From G041228335 sp964580905 (GTDB taxonomy: Bacteria > Pseudomonadota > Alphaproteobacteria > Puniceispirillales > UBA1172), in NCBI GenBank assembly GCA_964580905.1, contig CAZOLR010000008.1, forward strand, positions 5,220-69,219: a DNA stretch of 64,000 bases, read 5' to 3'. The notes below the pieces were generated by a model. The model was not told where the DNA came from. It was given only the letters and a program-made list of their open reading frames with translations, and did not search any database. This document shows positions 8,879 through 17,871 of this stretch, one piece after another (within the stretch, counting starts at the first letter, position 1; each line of letters opens with the position of its first letter). Made by a program: the position numbers and the translations under genes.

Positions 8879-9787
8879 TCAGCCTAAAAGTTTCTGTTCT
8901 GTTGCCATGTCACGAACAGCAATCTGAAGTTTTTCAAAGGCGCGGGATTCGATCTGGCGAACCCGTTCACGGCTGATCCCGAACCGCTGGGAGAGATTTT
9001 CAAGTGTCTCCGGCATATCGCTCAATCTCCGTGCTTCGATAATTGCGATCTCACGCTCATTAAGGTCTTTCATGGCTTCGATGAGAAGCTTGCGGCGGGC
9101 GTCGTATTCTTCGGCTTCTTCAAATGTGGTGTCATGTGTTTCGCGTTCGTCGACCAGCCAGTCCATCCATTCCATGCTTTCGCCGTCACTGCTGACCGGC
9201 GCGTTCAGGGAATGGTCACCACCTGCCATGCGGCGGTTCATGCTCACCACTTCATCTTCGGAAACATTCAGCTCATTGGCGATATGTTCCACCTGTTCGG
9301 CGGAAAGGTCTCCGTCTTCAACAGCCTTGATCTGCCCCTTGATGCGGCGAAGATTGAAGAAAAGCTTTTTCTGGGCGGCGGTCGTCCCTATCTTGACCAG
9401 CGACCATGAGCGCAGGATATATTCCTGGATACTTGCCTTGATCCACCACATGGCATAGGTGGAAAGCCGAAATCCCTTTTCGGGTTCGAATCTTTTCACC
9501 GCATGCATCATGCCAAGATTGCCTTCGGCGATCAGCTCACCCATCGGCAAGCCGTAGCCGCGATACCCCATGGCAATTTTTGCAACAAGACGGAGATGCG
9601 AGGTGACCAGTTTATGCGCGGCCTCAATATTACCCTGATCACGCCAGTCCTTGGCAAGGGTATATTCTTCTTCGGCGGAAAGCATGGGGAAACGGCGGAT
9701 TTCATCAAGATATCGCGCCAGATTGCCTTCAGGGCTTATATTCGGCATGGCGGCCGGTAATTGAGATTTGGCGAGTTTCGTGTCCAT
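8879..9787 (-). CDS. rpoH: heat-shock sigma factor RpoH (sigma-32)
   Basis: A 302-residue alternative sigma factor that directs RNA polymerase to heat-shock promoters. Region 2 contains LVTSHLRLVAKIAMGYRGYG and STYAMWWIKASIQEYILRSW. The RpoH-specific box QKKLFFNLRR lies at about residue 137, and region 4 ends in a helix-turn-helix with RFGISRERVRQIESRAF. rluD lies 30 bases upstream, a common pairing in this class. The AT-rich spacer before the ATG contains TATTAT- and TATATT-like -10 candidates, so rpoH may have its own promoter there. Confidence 0.94.
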   Translation of the reverse strand: MDTKLAKSQLPAAMPNISPEGNLARYLDEIRRFPMLSAEEEYTLAKDWRDQGNIEAAHKLVTSHLRLVAKIAMGYRGYGLPMGELIAEGNLGMMHAVKRFEPEKGFRLSTYAMWWIKASIQEYILRSWSLVKIGTTAAQKKLFFNLRRIKGQIKAVEDGDLSAEQVEHIANELNVSEDEVVSMNRRMAGGDHSLNAPVSSDGESMEWMDWLVDERETHDTTFEEAEEYDARRKLLIEAMKDLNEREIAIIEARRLSDMPETLENLSQRFGISRERVRQIESRAFEKLQIAVRDMATEQKLLG

Positions 9788-9817
9788 GGTGAATATATAA
9801 TATCTTGGGATTATGTT

Positions 9818-10864
9818 TTAAAGAAGGCCGCGGGCGCGTATAGCCTTTTCAAGATTTCGGATGAGATCCTGCATATCCGCTGGTAGTTGTGTTATAAATT
9901 CCATCATCTCCCCGGTCACGGGATGGGCAAAGCCGAGATGGCTTGCATGAAGGGCCTGCCTTTTGAACGCTCTCAAGCCCGTCAGCGCGTCGCGCATTGC
10001 CGTATCAGGCATCTGACCTGACCGCATCGGGCGGCCATAGGCAGGATCGCCGATAATGCCGTGACCAATGCTGGCAAGGTGGACGCGTATCTGATGGGTC
10101 CGGCCGGTTTCAAGGCGACATTCCACCATGCTGGCAAGAGGCGGCAGGGAACGGACGACATGGAGATGCGTGATTGCCTCACGTCCTTTTGCGTTTACAG
10201 ACATTTTTTTCCGGTCTCGGTTGCTGCGGCCTATGGGGGCGTCGATTGTCTGCTCTCGCTCACGCAGGATACCCCAGGCAAGGGCGGTGTAGACACGGTC
10301 CAGATCATGCGCGGCAAACATTTCAGTCAGTTTTTGATGCGCCCTGTCGGTTTTGGCGGCCATCATGACGCCGCTTGTATCCTTGTCAAGGCGATGCACA
10401 ATTCCCGGTCTCTTCTCCCCGCCTATGCCGGTCAACTGATCCCCGCAATGGGCAATCAGCGCATTGACAAGCGTGCCGTCAGGCGTGCCCGGGGCGGGAT
10501 GCACCACCAGACCGGCAGGTTTGTCGATGACGATGATATGGGCATCTTCATAGAGAATATTGAGCGGTATAGACTGGCCTTCTGGCGTGGCCGGGGCAGA
10601 TGCCGGAATGGTGAGAATGCATGTCTGCCCAGGTGCAACGGTGAAAGACGGGTCTTTCACGCATTGCCCGTCAATGTTGAGCATACCGTCAAGAATAAGG
10701 TTTTTAACCCGCGAACGAGATAAAACCGGTAATTGACTTGCCCCCCGGACATGCTCTGGGCTATCTGTTGAAGGTTCAGAGAGCTGATGGGCAAGCCAGC
10801 GATCCAGGCGATCGGGGTATGCATCCGCCGGAACGGTTAATGTGATGATGAAAGGCTGAGACAT
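9818..10864 (-). CDS. rluD: 23S rRNA pseudouridine synthase, RluD family
   Basis: Isomerises uridines in 23S rRNA (helix 69 in the E. coli enzyme). An N-terminal S4-like domain contains LDRWLAHQL and SRSRVKNLILDGMLNIDG. The catalytic Asp is in HRLDKDTSGVMMAAKT and a second motif is GRTHQIRVH. I place the start at ATG 10864, giving 348 residues. A TTG at 10882 would add six residues. The chosen ATG lies on a CATG that is also the start of the divergent gene at 10863, so the two start codons overlap. Assignment to RluD over RluC or RluA rests on the S4 domain and on rpoH being next door. Confidence 0.87.
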   Translation of the reverse strand: MSQPFIITLTVPADAYPDRLDRWLAHQLSEPSTDSPEHVRGASQLPVLSRSRVKNLILDGMLNIDGQCVKDPSFTVAPGQTCILTIPASAPATPEGQSIPLNILYEDAHIIVIDKPAGLVVHPAPGTPDGTLVNALIAHCGDQLTGIGGEKRPGIVHRLDKDTSGVMMAAKTDRAHQKLTEMFAAHDLDRVYTALAWGILREREQTIDAPIGRSNRDRKKMSVNAKGREAITHLHVVRSLPPLASMVECRLETGRTHQIRVHLASIGHGIIGDPAYGRPMRSGQMPDTAMRDALTGLRAFKRQALHASHLGFAHPVTGEMMEFITQLPADMQDLIRNLEKAIRARGLL

Positions 10865-11252
10865 GGCGGCTAATATGCACAATCCTGAAAAAGATCGCCA
10901 GTCCGAAATACAAACGGGCGATGAGCCGCCGATGCCAGCCTGGGTCGGCCCGGTGAAGGCGGCTGTTGTGGTGATGTCTGTTCTTATTGTTTTCGGGCTG
11001 GCGTTGCTTGCCTATGGTCTTGCAACCGGCGTCGGTGACCGCCTTGCCAGAACAACAGGTGAAACCCGGTTTCAGTATCCTGAGGGAATGGATCTTGTCG
11101 GCGCGAGCACAGGTGACGACGGGCAGTTGGTGCTTCAGTTCAGCGGTGCTGATGGCGAGGGTGAGATACTGCTACTTGATCTCGGTGACCAGAAGATCAC
11201 GGGCCGTGTTTCCATCACCCCGGGTCAGGGTTATGGTTTCGTAACACCTTAA
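10863..11252 (+). CDS. small single-pass membrane protein, DUF6476-like
   Basis: A 129-residue protein with a proline-rich cytoplasmic start, one transmembrane helix at about residues 35-58 (VKAAVVVMSVLIVFGLALLA) and an extracytoplasmic beta-rich tail (LDLVGAS-like and DLGDQKITGRVSI stretches). Small proteins of this layout sit opposite rluD and rpoH in many alphaproteobacteria and are listed as DUF6476. I base the family call on memory of that neighbourhood and on size. The function is unknown. GAAAGG precedes the ATG. Confidence 0.65.
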   Translation: MAANMHNPEKDRQSEIQTGDEPPMPAWVGPVKAAVVVMSVLIVFGLALLAYGLATGVGDRLARTTGETRFQYPEGMDLVGASTGDDGQLVLQFSGADGEGEILLLDLGDQKITGRVSITPGQGYGFVTP

Positions 11253-11254
11253 TC

Positions 11255-11608
11255 TCAGCGGAACATAAGGCCTATATCATAGATGATGCGGGCAATGTCG
11301 CCTTCCAGCGGGAAGGAAAGCACCCCCATAACGCTGTAGCCCATCACCAGCGGCAAAACATAAAAGCGAAACATGAACACAAACCAGGCAACATAGAGCG
11401 GTACGACCCGATCTATAAGGAACCCGGGGGTGATAGGGCGCGCCAACCGGATGATCGGGTTTGTAGTGACCACAAACATGCGCATGAAAAAGAAGCTGGA
11501 ATTTTCCGCAAGAAAGATCGACATCCCGAACCGGCCGATGAGTGTCCACATCACGGCGCCGAGCGCGTAATCCATGAGCATGAGCCAGACAGGAAATGCG
11601 CTGTCCAT
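11255..11608 (-). CDS. small multi-pass membrane protein of unknown function
   Basis: I do not recognise the family with certainty. Start at ATG 11608 is set by GGGGAGGT four bases upstream, giving 117 residues. There are three hydrophobic segments, at about 4-22 (WLMLMDYALGAVMWTLIG), 30-48 and 68-90, with a positively charged IIRLARPITP loop between. The size and the RP-ITP loop recall YggT-family proteins. It ends 2 bases from the convergent gene at 10863-11252 and lies downstream of the symporter terminator, so it is probably transcribed separately. Confidence 0.6.
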   Translation of the reverse strand: MDSAFPVWLMLMDYALGAVMWTLIGRFGMSIFLAENSSFFFMRMFVVTTNPIIRLARPITPGFLIDRVVPLYVAWFVFMFRFYVLPLVMGYSVMGVLSFPLEGDIARIIYDIGLMFR

Positions 11609-11654
11609 GTTTACCTCCCCGGGCAATGCATCTGCTACTGTGATAGCAGGCAAT

Positions 11655-11688
11655 AAAAAACCGGGGCAAGAAGAATTTCCTGCCCCGG
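11655..11688 (-). terminator. Rho-independent terminator of the symporter operon
   Basis: Read on the minus strand, CCGGGGCA pairs perfectly with TGCCCCGG, and several more pairs extend the stem inward. Six U residues follow immediately (11660-11655). It stands 22 bases past the stop of the gene at 11710-13545. Confidence 0.85.
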
Positions 11689-11709
11689 CCTGATTTTCAG
11701 AAGACCGGC

Positions 11710-13545
11710 TTAGTGGTCAGCGTCCAGAAGAGTCTTGCCACCCGGAACACGGATTTCTTCAACCATCTTCTGGGTTTCGGCATCCGGCTCTTCGGTCATG
11801 AGGCTGACAACGATCATCAGGATCAGGCTGACCGGCATACCGATCATCCCGAAGCGAAGACCATCAAGGCCTAACCATGGTGTGCCACCGGCAAACTGCA
11901 CGTAGTAGAGATATGCAGCACCGGCACCAAAGCCGCCAATCATCCCGGCCAGCGCACCGGCGCGGTTAGCCCGTTTCCACCAGACGCCGAGAACCAGCGG
12001 GAAGAACAGGCCTGAATTGGCAAAGCAGAACGCCCAGGCCACCGCACCAAGAATACCGGTGAGCTTCATGGACGCCACAAAGGCACCTGCAGCACCAACC
12101 ACCAGCAGGAGCGCACGTGCGACAAGCAGGCGGGTCTTGGTTTCAGCCTTAGGATCAATGATCTTGTAGTAGAGATCATGTGAAAGGGCGTTGGCGATAG
12201 CAAGCAGCAGGCCATCCGCCGTGGACATGGCAGCCGCCAGACCACCTGCGGCGACCAGACCGGAGATCACGTAAGGCAGGCCAGCCATTTCAGGCGTGGC
12301 AAGAACCACGATATCACCCTTCATGAAGAATTCATTGATCTGGATCAGGCCATCGCCGTTTCCATCAATGATCTTCAGGAAGCCGACACTGCTCCACTTC
12401 TGGATCCATTCAAGATTTGACACTTCAGCAACCGACTTGCCGATGATGCTTGTGGCAACAGTCGGGTCCAGCAGCGACAGTTTGGTGAAGGTCGCAAGAG
12501 CCGGAGCCGTCAGATAGAGAAGGCAGATGAACAGAAGTGACCAACCCACGGACTGACGGGCAGCCCGGACGGAAGCCGTGGTGAAGTAGCGCATCAGCAC
12601 GTGCGGAAGCGACGCAGTACCCGCCATCATGCAAAGCACGAGGGTGAAGAACTTCCACTTTGCCATCGGCGTTGTGGACGCATCGTTGATCCCGACCGTA
12701 AGCGCGGCGAGACCGCCGGCTTCAGCTTTGGCAGCCGCTGTTGGCAGTAACGTCTTGACGCCGTGAAGCGCTTCGAGTTCCTGCACCCGGCCAACCGCAT
12801 CAAACTGGGCTAAATGCGGGATGAGGCCATAGCCAAGCTTGTTGGACATCCACACAACCGGAATAAGATAGGCGATGATCAACACGATGTACTGGGCCAC
12901 CTGTGTCCATGTCACGGCACGCATGCCGCCAAGCATGGAACAGAACAGGATGCCGGCAAGGCCGATCCATACCCCGAGCTCAAACGGTATCTGCAGCGCA
13001 CGGGACGCCACAATGCCGGTGCCGGTGATCTGAGCCGTCACATAAGTGAAGGAGGCCACCACCAGAATGATCACGGCGCAGAGACGGGCAAAATTGCCGC
13101 CATAGCGTGTGCCGATGAAGTCCGGCACGGTATAGCAACCAAATTTACGCAGGAATGGCGCGATGAGCGATGCCACCAGCACGTAACCGCCGGTCCAGCC
13201 CACCAGGAATGCCATATAAGGATAACCTTTAAGATAGATCCCGCCAGCCATCGCGATGAATGACGCACCGGACATCCAGTCCGCCGCTGTTGCCATCCCG
13301 TTGAAAACGGCAGGAACTTCACGCCCGGCAACGTAATACTGGCTGGATTCCATCGTCCGTGACAAAACACCGATAAAGGCGTAGATCACCACGGTGAAAG
13401 CAACGAAAAGCCATCCGATTACCGTATTGGACACACCGGCGACTTCAAGTATCGCCATGAGAATAACGAAGCCGAGAAATCCAAGGGTGTACAACCCATA
13501 GACTCGGCCAAGGTTTTGAATAAAACCACCTTCGAGTTTAAGCAT
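11710..13545 (-). CDS. sodium:solute symporter, large subunit (VC_2705-like)
   Basis: A 611-residue inner-membrane transporter of the sodium/solute symporter (SSS) family with about 13 hydrophobic segments. Family landmarks are YYVAGREVPAVFNGMATAADWMSGASFI near residue 71 and GGMRAVTWTQVAQYIV near 206. It is closest in layout to the ActP-like group that works with a small DUF4212 partner; that partner is encoded 10 bases upstream. The substrate is probably a short carboxylate such as acetate, but it cannot be read from sequence. An odd feature is a canonical EF-hand loop at residues 394-405 (DGNGDGLIQINE) in an extramembrane insert. Confidence 0.85.
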   Translation of the reverse strand: MLKLEGGFIQNLGRVYGLYTLGFLGFVILMAILEVAGVSNTVIGWLFVAFTVVIYAFIGVLSRTMESSQYYVAGREVPAVFNGMATAADWMSGASFIAMAGGIYLKGYPYMAFLVGWTGGYVLVASLIAPFLRKFGCYTVPDFIGTRYGGNFARLCAVIILVVASFTYVTAQITGTGIVASRALQIPFELGVWIGLAGILFCSMLGGMRAVTWTQVAQYIVLIIAYLIPVVWMSNKLGYGLIPHLAQFDAVGRVQELEALHGVKTLLPTAAAKAEAGGLAALTVGINDASTTPMAKWKFFTLVLCMMAGTASLPHVLMRYFTTASVRAARQSVGWSLLFICLLYLTAPALATFTKLSLLDPTVATSIIGKSVAEVSNLEWIQKWSSVGFLKIIDGNGDGLIQINEFFMKGDIVVLATPEMAGLPYVISGLVAAGGLAAAMSTADGLLLAIANALSHDLYYKIIDPKAETKTRLLVARALLLVVGAAGAFVASMKLTGILGAVAWAFCFANSGLFFPLVLGVWWKRANRAGALAGMIGGFGAGAAYLYYVQFAGGTPWLGLDGLRFGMIGMPVSLILMIVVSLMTEEPDAETQKMVEEIRVPGGKTLLDADH

Positions 13546-13555
13546 TGTTTCCCCC

Positions 13556-13807
13556 TTATTCGGCTACGCCGTGTTCTTCGTCGATTTTGTCCTGCTGGCG
13601 GGCAAACCAAAACACAAGGATAGCAAAAGCCACCTGTGCTCCCTGACCAGCCATGAAATATCCACCCGGGAAGCCAGCGGTATTCAACGCTTCGCCCCAG
13701 AGATGGATTTCAAATGAAAAGAAATACCAAATGATTAGAGTGATCGCTGTCAGCAGTTTTGTCTTCTGCCAATGCAGTTCGCGATCACTTGAGGATGATT
13801 TACTCAT
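13556..13807 (-). CDS. symporter small subunit, DUF4212 family
   Basis: An 83-residue protein with two transmembrane helices and the family pattern ELHWQKTKLL, then IWYFFSFEIHLWGEAL, then GGYFMAGQGA. DUF4212 proteins are encoded with VC_2705-type SSS transporters and are thought to be their small subunit. The start at ATG 13807 is chosen because GGGGGAGGA lies directly upstream; the open frame runs nine codons further. It forms an operon with the large subunit. Confidence 0.85.
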   Translation of the reverse strand: MSKSSSSDRELHWQKTKLLTAITLIIWYFFSFEIHLWGEALNTAGFPGGYFMAGQGAQVAFAILVFWFARQQDKIDEEHGVAE

Positions 13808-13985
13808 AGTCCTCCCCCGTGTTAATACGCCCAAACGGGCTGAAATACATAACCGGGGTGAAGACTATCATCATCTCCCCCCAAGAGATTATGTAGACGA
13901 ATTCTGCTAGTGCAGATGACATAAATATCTTACACATGGGTATAAATAGCAAGAAAAATACACTTGATTTCATCAGGGGGGAGAA

Positions 13986-14606
13986 TTGGTTTTCAATTCT
14001 ATCAGGAAAGTTCAGCGGTATCTGGGGCTTGTGCCTCCGGAGCCGCTTACCTCGCTGGACCAGCTTAAAGAGTATACGGAAAAACAGGCGGCCTTTGTTT
14101 CACAGGTCACGCTCTACACCTATATCAAGACACGCGCGGGAACGCAGTATCCCAAACTTTTTGAAAACGAAACCTATCTTGTTTCCATGAAAATGGCCCG
14201 CTGGCATATTTTCGGCGCGGCGGTGGCCGATCTGGCCATTTTCTATGGTGCGCTCATGGTCAGCCGGAATGCAGCAACACCTGAACAGGCGAAATCACTG
14301 GCGGAACGTATCATCACGGCCATACTTTCAGATTATGATCAGGATGACATTGACCCGGGCGAGTTTGACGGGATGATCGATCGCGGCCGGGCGCGGAGCG
14401 AAGTTGCGGCATGGGCAGATCTTGCGGAGGGAGCAAATGCCTTTCAGTCCAGTGCTGATGCGCTGATCCGCTGGGCGCCCATTGCCGATGAGCTGAAAAA
14501 ACAGGATGAAGAAATCGTTCGCAACTCCATCCATATGCGATGGATTGGCATTCGCAGGGAAATAAAGGAAATTCTTGTTCCCGAAGCCATCCTGACTGGT
14601 CTATAA
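13986..14606 (+). CDS. conserved hypothetical protein upstream of ettA
   Basis: A 206-residue, mostly helical soluble protein that I cannot place in a named family. It starts at TTG 13986 after a GGGGGGAG ribosome-binding site; no ATG is available before residue 65. It has no signal peptide or transmembrane helix; the YGALMVSRNA helix is only mildly hydrophobic. The middle holds an acidic stretch, DYDQDDIDPGEFDG. It precedes ettA by 40 bases on the same strand and is probably co-transcribed with it. The divergent neighbour is the symporter small subunit. Confidence 0.7.
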   Translation: MVFNSIRKVQRYLGLVPPEPLTSLDQLKEYTEKQAAFVSQVTLYTYIKTRAGTQYPKLFENETYLVSMKMARWHIFGAAVADLAIFYGALMVSRNAATPEQAKSLAERIITAILSDYDQDDIDPGEFDGMIDRGRARSEVAAWADLAEGANAFQSSADALIRWAPIADELKKQDEEIVRNSIHMRWIGIRREIKEILVPEAILTGL

Positions 14607-14646
14607 ACACAACATCGTTTTAAGTTTTTCCGGAGGAAATGTTCCC

Positions 14647-16326
14647 ATGGCAAATCCGCAATATGTCTACACCATGAGCCGCCTGAGCAAAACCTGGCCC
14701 GGGGGCAAGGAAGTGCTGAAAGACATTTCCCTGTCGTTCCTGCCCGGGGCAAAGATTGGTGTTCTCGGGATCAACGGGGCGGGAAAATCCACCCTGCTGC
14801 GGATCATGGCGGGTATAGAGACAGAATATCAGGGTGAAGCCAGGCCAGCGGACGGGATCAAGATCGGATATCTGCCGCAGGAACCGGAACTGGATAAAAA
14901 CCTCACCGTTTTGGAAAACGTCATGCTTGGCATGGGTGAGGCAAAGCAGCTTGTTGACCGTTTCAATGAGATCAGCGCCAAATTCGGCGAAGAGATGAGC
15001 GACGATGAAATGAATGCGCTCATCATGGAACAGGGCGAGCTTCAGGAAAAGATTGATGCCGCCGATGCCTGGGATCTTGAGCGTAAAGCGTCTATTGCCA
15101 TGGATGCGCTTCGTCTGCCGCCATCGGACTGGGGGGTGGAAAACCTCTCCGGCGGGGAGAAGAGACGGGTTGCCTTGTGCCAGCTCTTGCTGAGCGCGCC
15201 GGATATTCTGCTTCTCGATGAGCCGACAAACCACCTCGATGCTGAAAGTGTTGCCTGGTTGCAGCGTTTTCTCCACGATTTTCCGGGCACGGTGGTTACC
15301 ATCACCCACGACCGGTATTTTCTGGACGAAGTTGCAGGCTGGATCCTTGAACTTGATCGTGGCCATGGCATCCCGTATCAGGGCAATTATTCCGGCTGGC
15401 TTGAACAGAAACAGAAACGGCTTGAGCAGGAAGGCCGGACAGAAGAGGCACGGAACAGGGTTCTTGCCCGTGAGCTGGAATGGGTACGCTCAGCGCCGCG
15501 GGCCCGGCAGGCAAAATCCAAGGCACGTCTGCAGGCGTATGAACAGCTTCTTGAACAGCAACATGAAGCCCATGGTGAAGCCGCCCGCATCCAGATCCCG
15601 CCCGGCCCGAGGCTTGGCAATGTTGTCATCGAAGCCAGCGGCCTCAGCAAAGCCTTTCAGGAAAAACTGCTGATAGATGATCTGGAATTTCGTCTTCCGC
15701 CCGGTGGTATCGTCGGCGTGGTTGGCCCGAACGGCGCCGGCAAGACAACGCTTTTCCGGATGCTCACCGGGCAGGAGAATCCGGATGCCGGCGAGCTGAA
15801 GATCGGGGAAACCGTGAAGATGGCTTATGTCGATCAGTCCCGTGATGCCCTTGATAACAGCAAAACGGTATGGGAAGTCATCTCCGACGGCCATGATGAG
15901 ATTGAGCTGGGCAAGAGGGTTGTGGCCTCACGGGCTTATGTCGGGCAGTTCAATTTCCGTGGCAGTGACCAGCAGAAACGGGTTGGACAGCTTTCCGGCG
16001 GGGAAAGAAACCGCGTTCATCTGGCCCGGATGCTGAAATCCGGCTGCAATCTTCTTCTTCTCGATGAGCCGACAAACGACCTCGATGTCGATACCCTGAG
16101 GGCGCTTGAGGAAGCTCTTCTCGAATTCGGCGGGTGCGCGGTGGTCATTACCCACGACCGGTGGTTTCTTGACCGGATCGCCACCCATATTCTGGCGTTT
16201 GAAGGCAACAGCCATGTCGAATGGTTTGAAGGAAACTGGCAGGCTTACGAAGAAGACCGCCGCCGTCGTCTGGGGGCCAGTGCTGATCAGCCGACCCGGA
16301 TCAAATACAAGCCTATCAGCAGATAA
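14647..16326 (+). CDS. ettA: energy-dependent translational throttle protein EttA (ABC-F)
   Basis: Soluble ABC-F ATPase that binds the ribosomal E site and gates the first elongation steps according to ATP/ADP ratio. Two ATP-binding cassettes are present: Walker A GINGAGKST at about residue 39 and GPNGAGKTT at about 357, signatures LSGGEKRR and LSGGERNR, and Walker B LLLDEPTNHLD and LLLDEPTNDLD. The long linker between the cassettes and the length of 559 residues match EttA. The ribosome-binding site is CGGAGGAAA before the ATG. Confidence 0.94.
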   Translation: MANPQYVYTMSRLSKTWPGGKEVLKDISLSFLPGAKIGVLGINGAGKSTLLRIMAGIETEYQGEARPADGIKIGYLPQEPELDKNLTVLENVMLGMGEAKQLVDRFNEISAKFGEEMSDDEMNALIMEQGELQEKIDAADAWDLERKASIAMDALRLPPSDWGVENLSGGEKRRVALCQLLLSAPDILLLDEPTNHLDAESVAWLQRFLHDFPGTVVTITHDRYFLDEVAGWILELDRGHGIPYQGNYSGWLEQKQKRLEQEGRTEEARNRVLARELEWVRSAPRARQAKSKARLQAYEQLLEQQHEAHGEAARIQIPPGPRLGNVVIEASGLSKAFQEKLLIDDLEFRLPPGGIVGVVGPNGAGKTTLFRMLTGQENPDAGELKIGETVKMAYVDQSRDALDNSKTVWEVISDGHDEIELGKRVVASRAYVGQFNFRGSDQQKRVGQLSGGERNRVHLARMLKSGCNLLLLDEPTNDLDVDTLRALEEALLEFGGCAVVITHDRWFLDRIATHILAFEGNSHVEWFEGNWQAYEEDRRRRLGASADQPTRIKYKPISR

Positions 16327-16329
16327 GGT

Positions 16330-16998
16330 TTAATTCTGGCCGGTCAGGCCGGGGGAAGCCCTGATTTCCCTGGCCTGTACGGTGAGGCTGTCAATCAACG
16401 CCTGAAATGAGCCACCATTGCTGTTGATAATGGCGGTGTTTTCCTGCTGTTGAGTGATCAGCATGGAGATATTTTCAATCTCAATATCGATGATGCGCGG
16501 CGGTTTATCTGCCCATGTCCGGATACGCCATGATACGGCCGTATCGGGCAATTCTCCTGACGTATCATGTATCTGCCCCTGAACCACAACCAGTTTATCA
16601 CCTTTGGGCGTGACCAAGCCCGGTTTGTATTCCAGCGTTTTGAAATAATTGAACTGGGTTTCGGCAAGCGATAACAATATCTCCCGAAAGGCGTTCATAT
16701 AGGCGGTTTTTTCTGCATCGCTCGCGCTCCGCCACGCGTTGCCTGCCGCAAACCGGGCGATAATGTTATAGTCAAAATACGTGTCGATCATACGATCGGT
16801 TTCAATCCGGACTTTTTCCGGTGAAGGGTCTGATTCCACTACGGCCATGATGTCAGCCACGAGGGTGTTCACCAGTTTCAGGCTTTCTTCGAGCCTTGGC
16901 TCAGCCCTGGATACAGCCGGGATGAGCGCTATAGCCGAAATAAGGAATATTATCCGGCCAAGTTGCAGAAATCGGGATGCGGGAAAACAGGATATCAT
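16330..16998 (-). CDS. mlaC: MlaC/Ttg2D-family periplasmic phospholipid carrier
   Basis: A 222-residue exported protein. The hydrophobic signal is at about residues 10-30, with cleavage probably after AVSRA. The MlaC fold carries lipids between the MlaA outer-membrane complex and the MlaFEDB inner-membrane transporter. Family features include SLAETQFNYF and VSWRIRTWADKPPRIIDIEIENISM, matching the usual W-rich strand and the D-x-E-x-x-G/S-I-S-M motif. Its ATG overlaps the mlaA stop by 4 bases, so the two are translationally coupled. Convergent with ettA across 3 bases. Confidence 0.87.
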   Translation of the reverse strand: MISCFPASRFLQLGRIIFLISAIALIPAVSRAEPRLEESLKLVNTLVADIMAVVESDPSPEKVRIETDRMIDTYFDYNIIARFAAGNAWRSASDAEKTAYMNAFREILLSLAETQFNYFKTLEYKPGLVTPKGDKLVVVQGQIHDTSGELPDTAVSWRIRTWADKPPRIIDIEIENISMLITQQQENTAIINSNGGSFQALIDSLTVQAREIRASPGLTGQN

Positions 16999-17738
16999 TC
17001 TTTTTCGCCATCAAGAAACTGGTCAAACTGGGCATCGGTATCTGTTTCGACGGAAACATCGCCATCATTGATCTGGCCTTCCCGATACTGAAAATAAATG
17101 GAACGTGTCTTCACGTACGGATCGACGGAATTGTATTTTATGTCGTTGATTTGTTCAAAGTTATTGCCGCGAAATGTCAGCGCTCCTGCCGGCAGGCCAA
17201 CGTCCTGAATAGTGTCTATGGTCGGCTCACCCAGATAGCTGAGCGGGTTCGTAAGTCCGTCAACGATAAAGCCTGCATGGCTCCGCACACTTCCGGGGCC
17301 GAGAAGCGGCATGACAACATAAGGGCCTTCAGGTGTGTTCCAATGGGCGAGTGTCTGGCCGAAATCCTCGCTCTCAGGCGCGTCATCTTCGGTTAGATCA
17401 ACAAAGCCGAGTGTCAGCCCGTTCATGAGGAAATGGATGGAAGCAAGGGCGGCATTTTCAAGTTTTCCCTGCAAGGCGGAATTGACCGCTGTGCCGGGGT
17501 GGGACGTCCAGGTCACGTGATTGGTAAGCCCGGTTCGGACCATTGACGGCAGTTTGCGATATCCCTTTGCCGCAGGTTCAAGGACAACATCATCGACTTT
17601 GGTGTTGAAGGTGAAAATCTTGCGGTTGGTGGCTTCATAGGGATCGCGGTCATCGCTTGCCAGATTGTCCGGGGAGACGGCACATCCGGCGAGCAACAAG
17701 GTCAGCCCAACAAAACATTTGAGAATTAACGGCCGCAT
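16995..17738 (-). CDS. mlaA: MlaA (VacJ) outer-membrane lipoprotein
   Basis: Removes phospholipids from the outer leaflet of the outer membrane and passes them to MlaC. The protein has 247 residues from ATG 17738, with GGGAGGA six bases upstream. A lipoprotein signal ends in the lipobox LLLAGC at about residue 19. The mature part carries DPYEATNRKIFTFN, GPYVVMPLLGPGSVRSHAG and the rest of the VacJ fold. The neighbouring mlaC supports the role; mlaFED are not in this window. Confidence 0.92.
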   Translation of the reverse strand: MRPLILKCFVGLTLLLAGCAVSPDNLASDDRDPYEATNRKIFTFNTKVDDVVLEPAAKGYRKLPSMVRTGLTNHVTWTSHPGTAVNSALQGKLENAALASIHFLMNGLTLGFVDLTEDDAPESEDFGQTLAHWNTPEGPYVVMPLLGPGSVRSHAGFIVDGLTNPLSYLGEPTIDTIQDVGLPAGALTFRGNNFEQINDIKYNSVDPYVKTRSIYFQYREGQINDGDVSVETDTDAQFDQFLDGEKE

Positions 17739-17871
17739 GGCGGTATCCTCCCGATATGGTGCTAGCCTAGGCAATCAATATCGCAAAATCAACTTGAAAC
17801 ACGAGCCTGAACTGTCAATTTGCCTGCCCGCAGGACTACCCCAACCCATTCGGGCGTGCTACATAACATGT

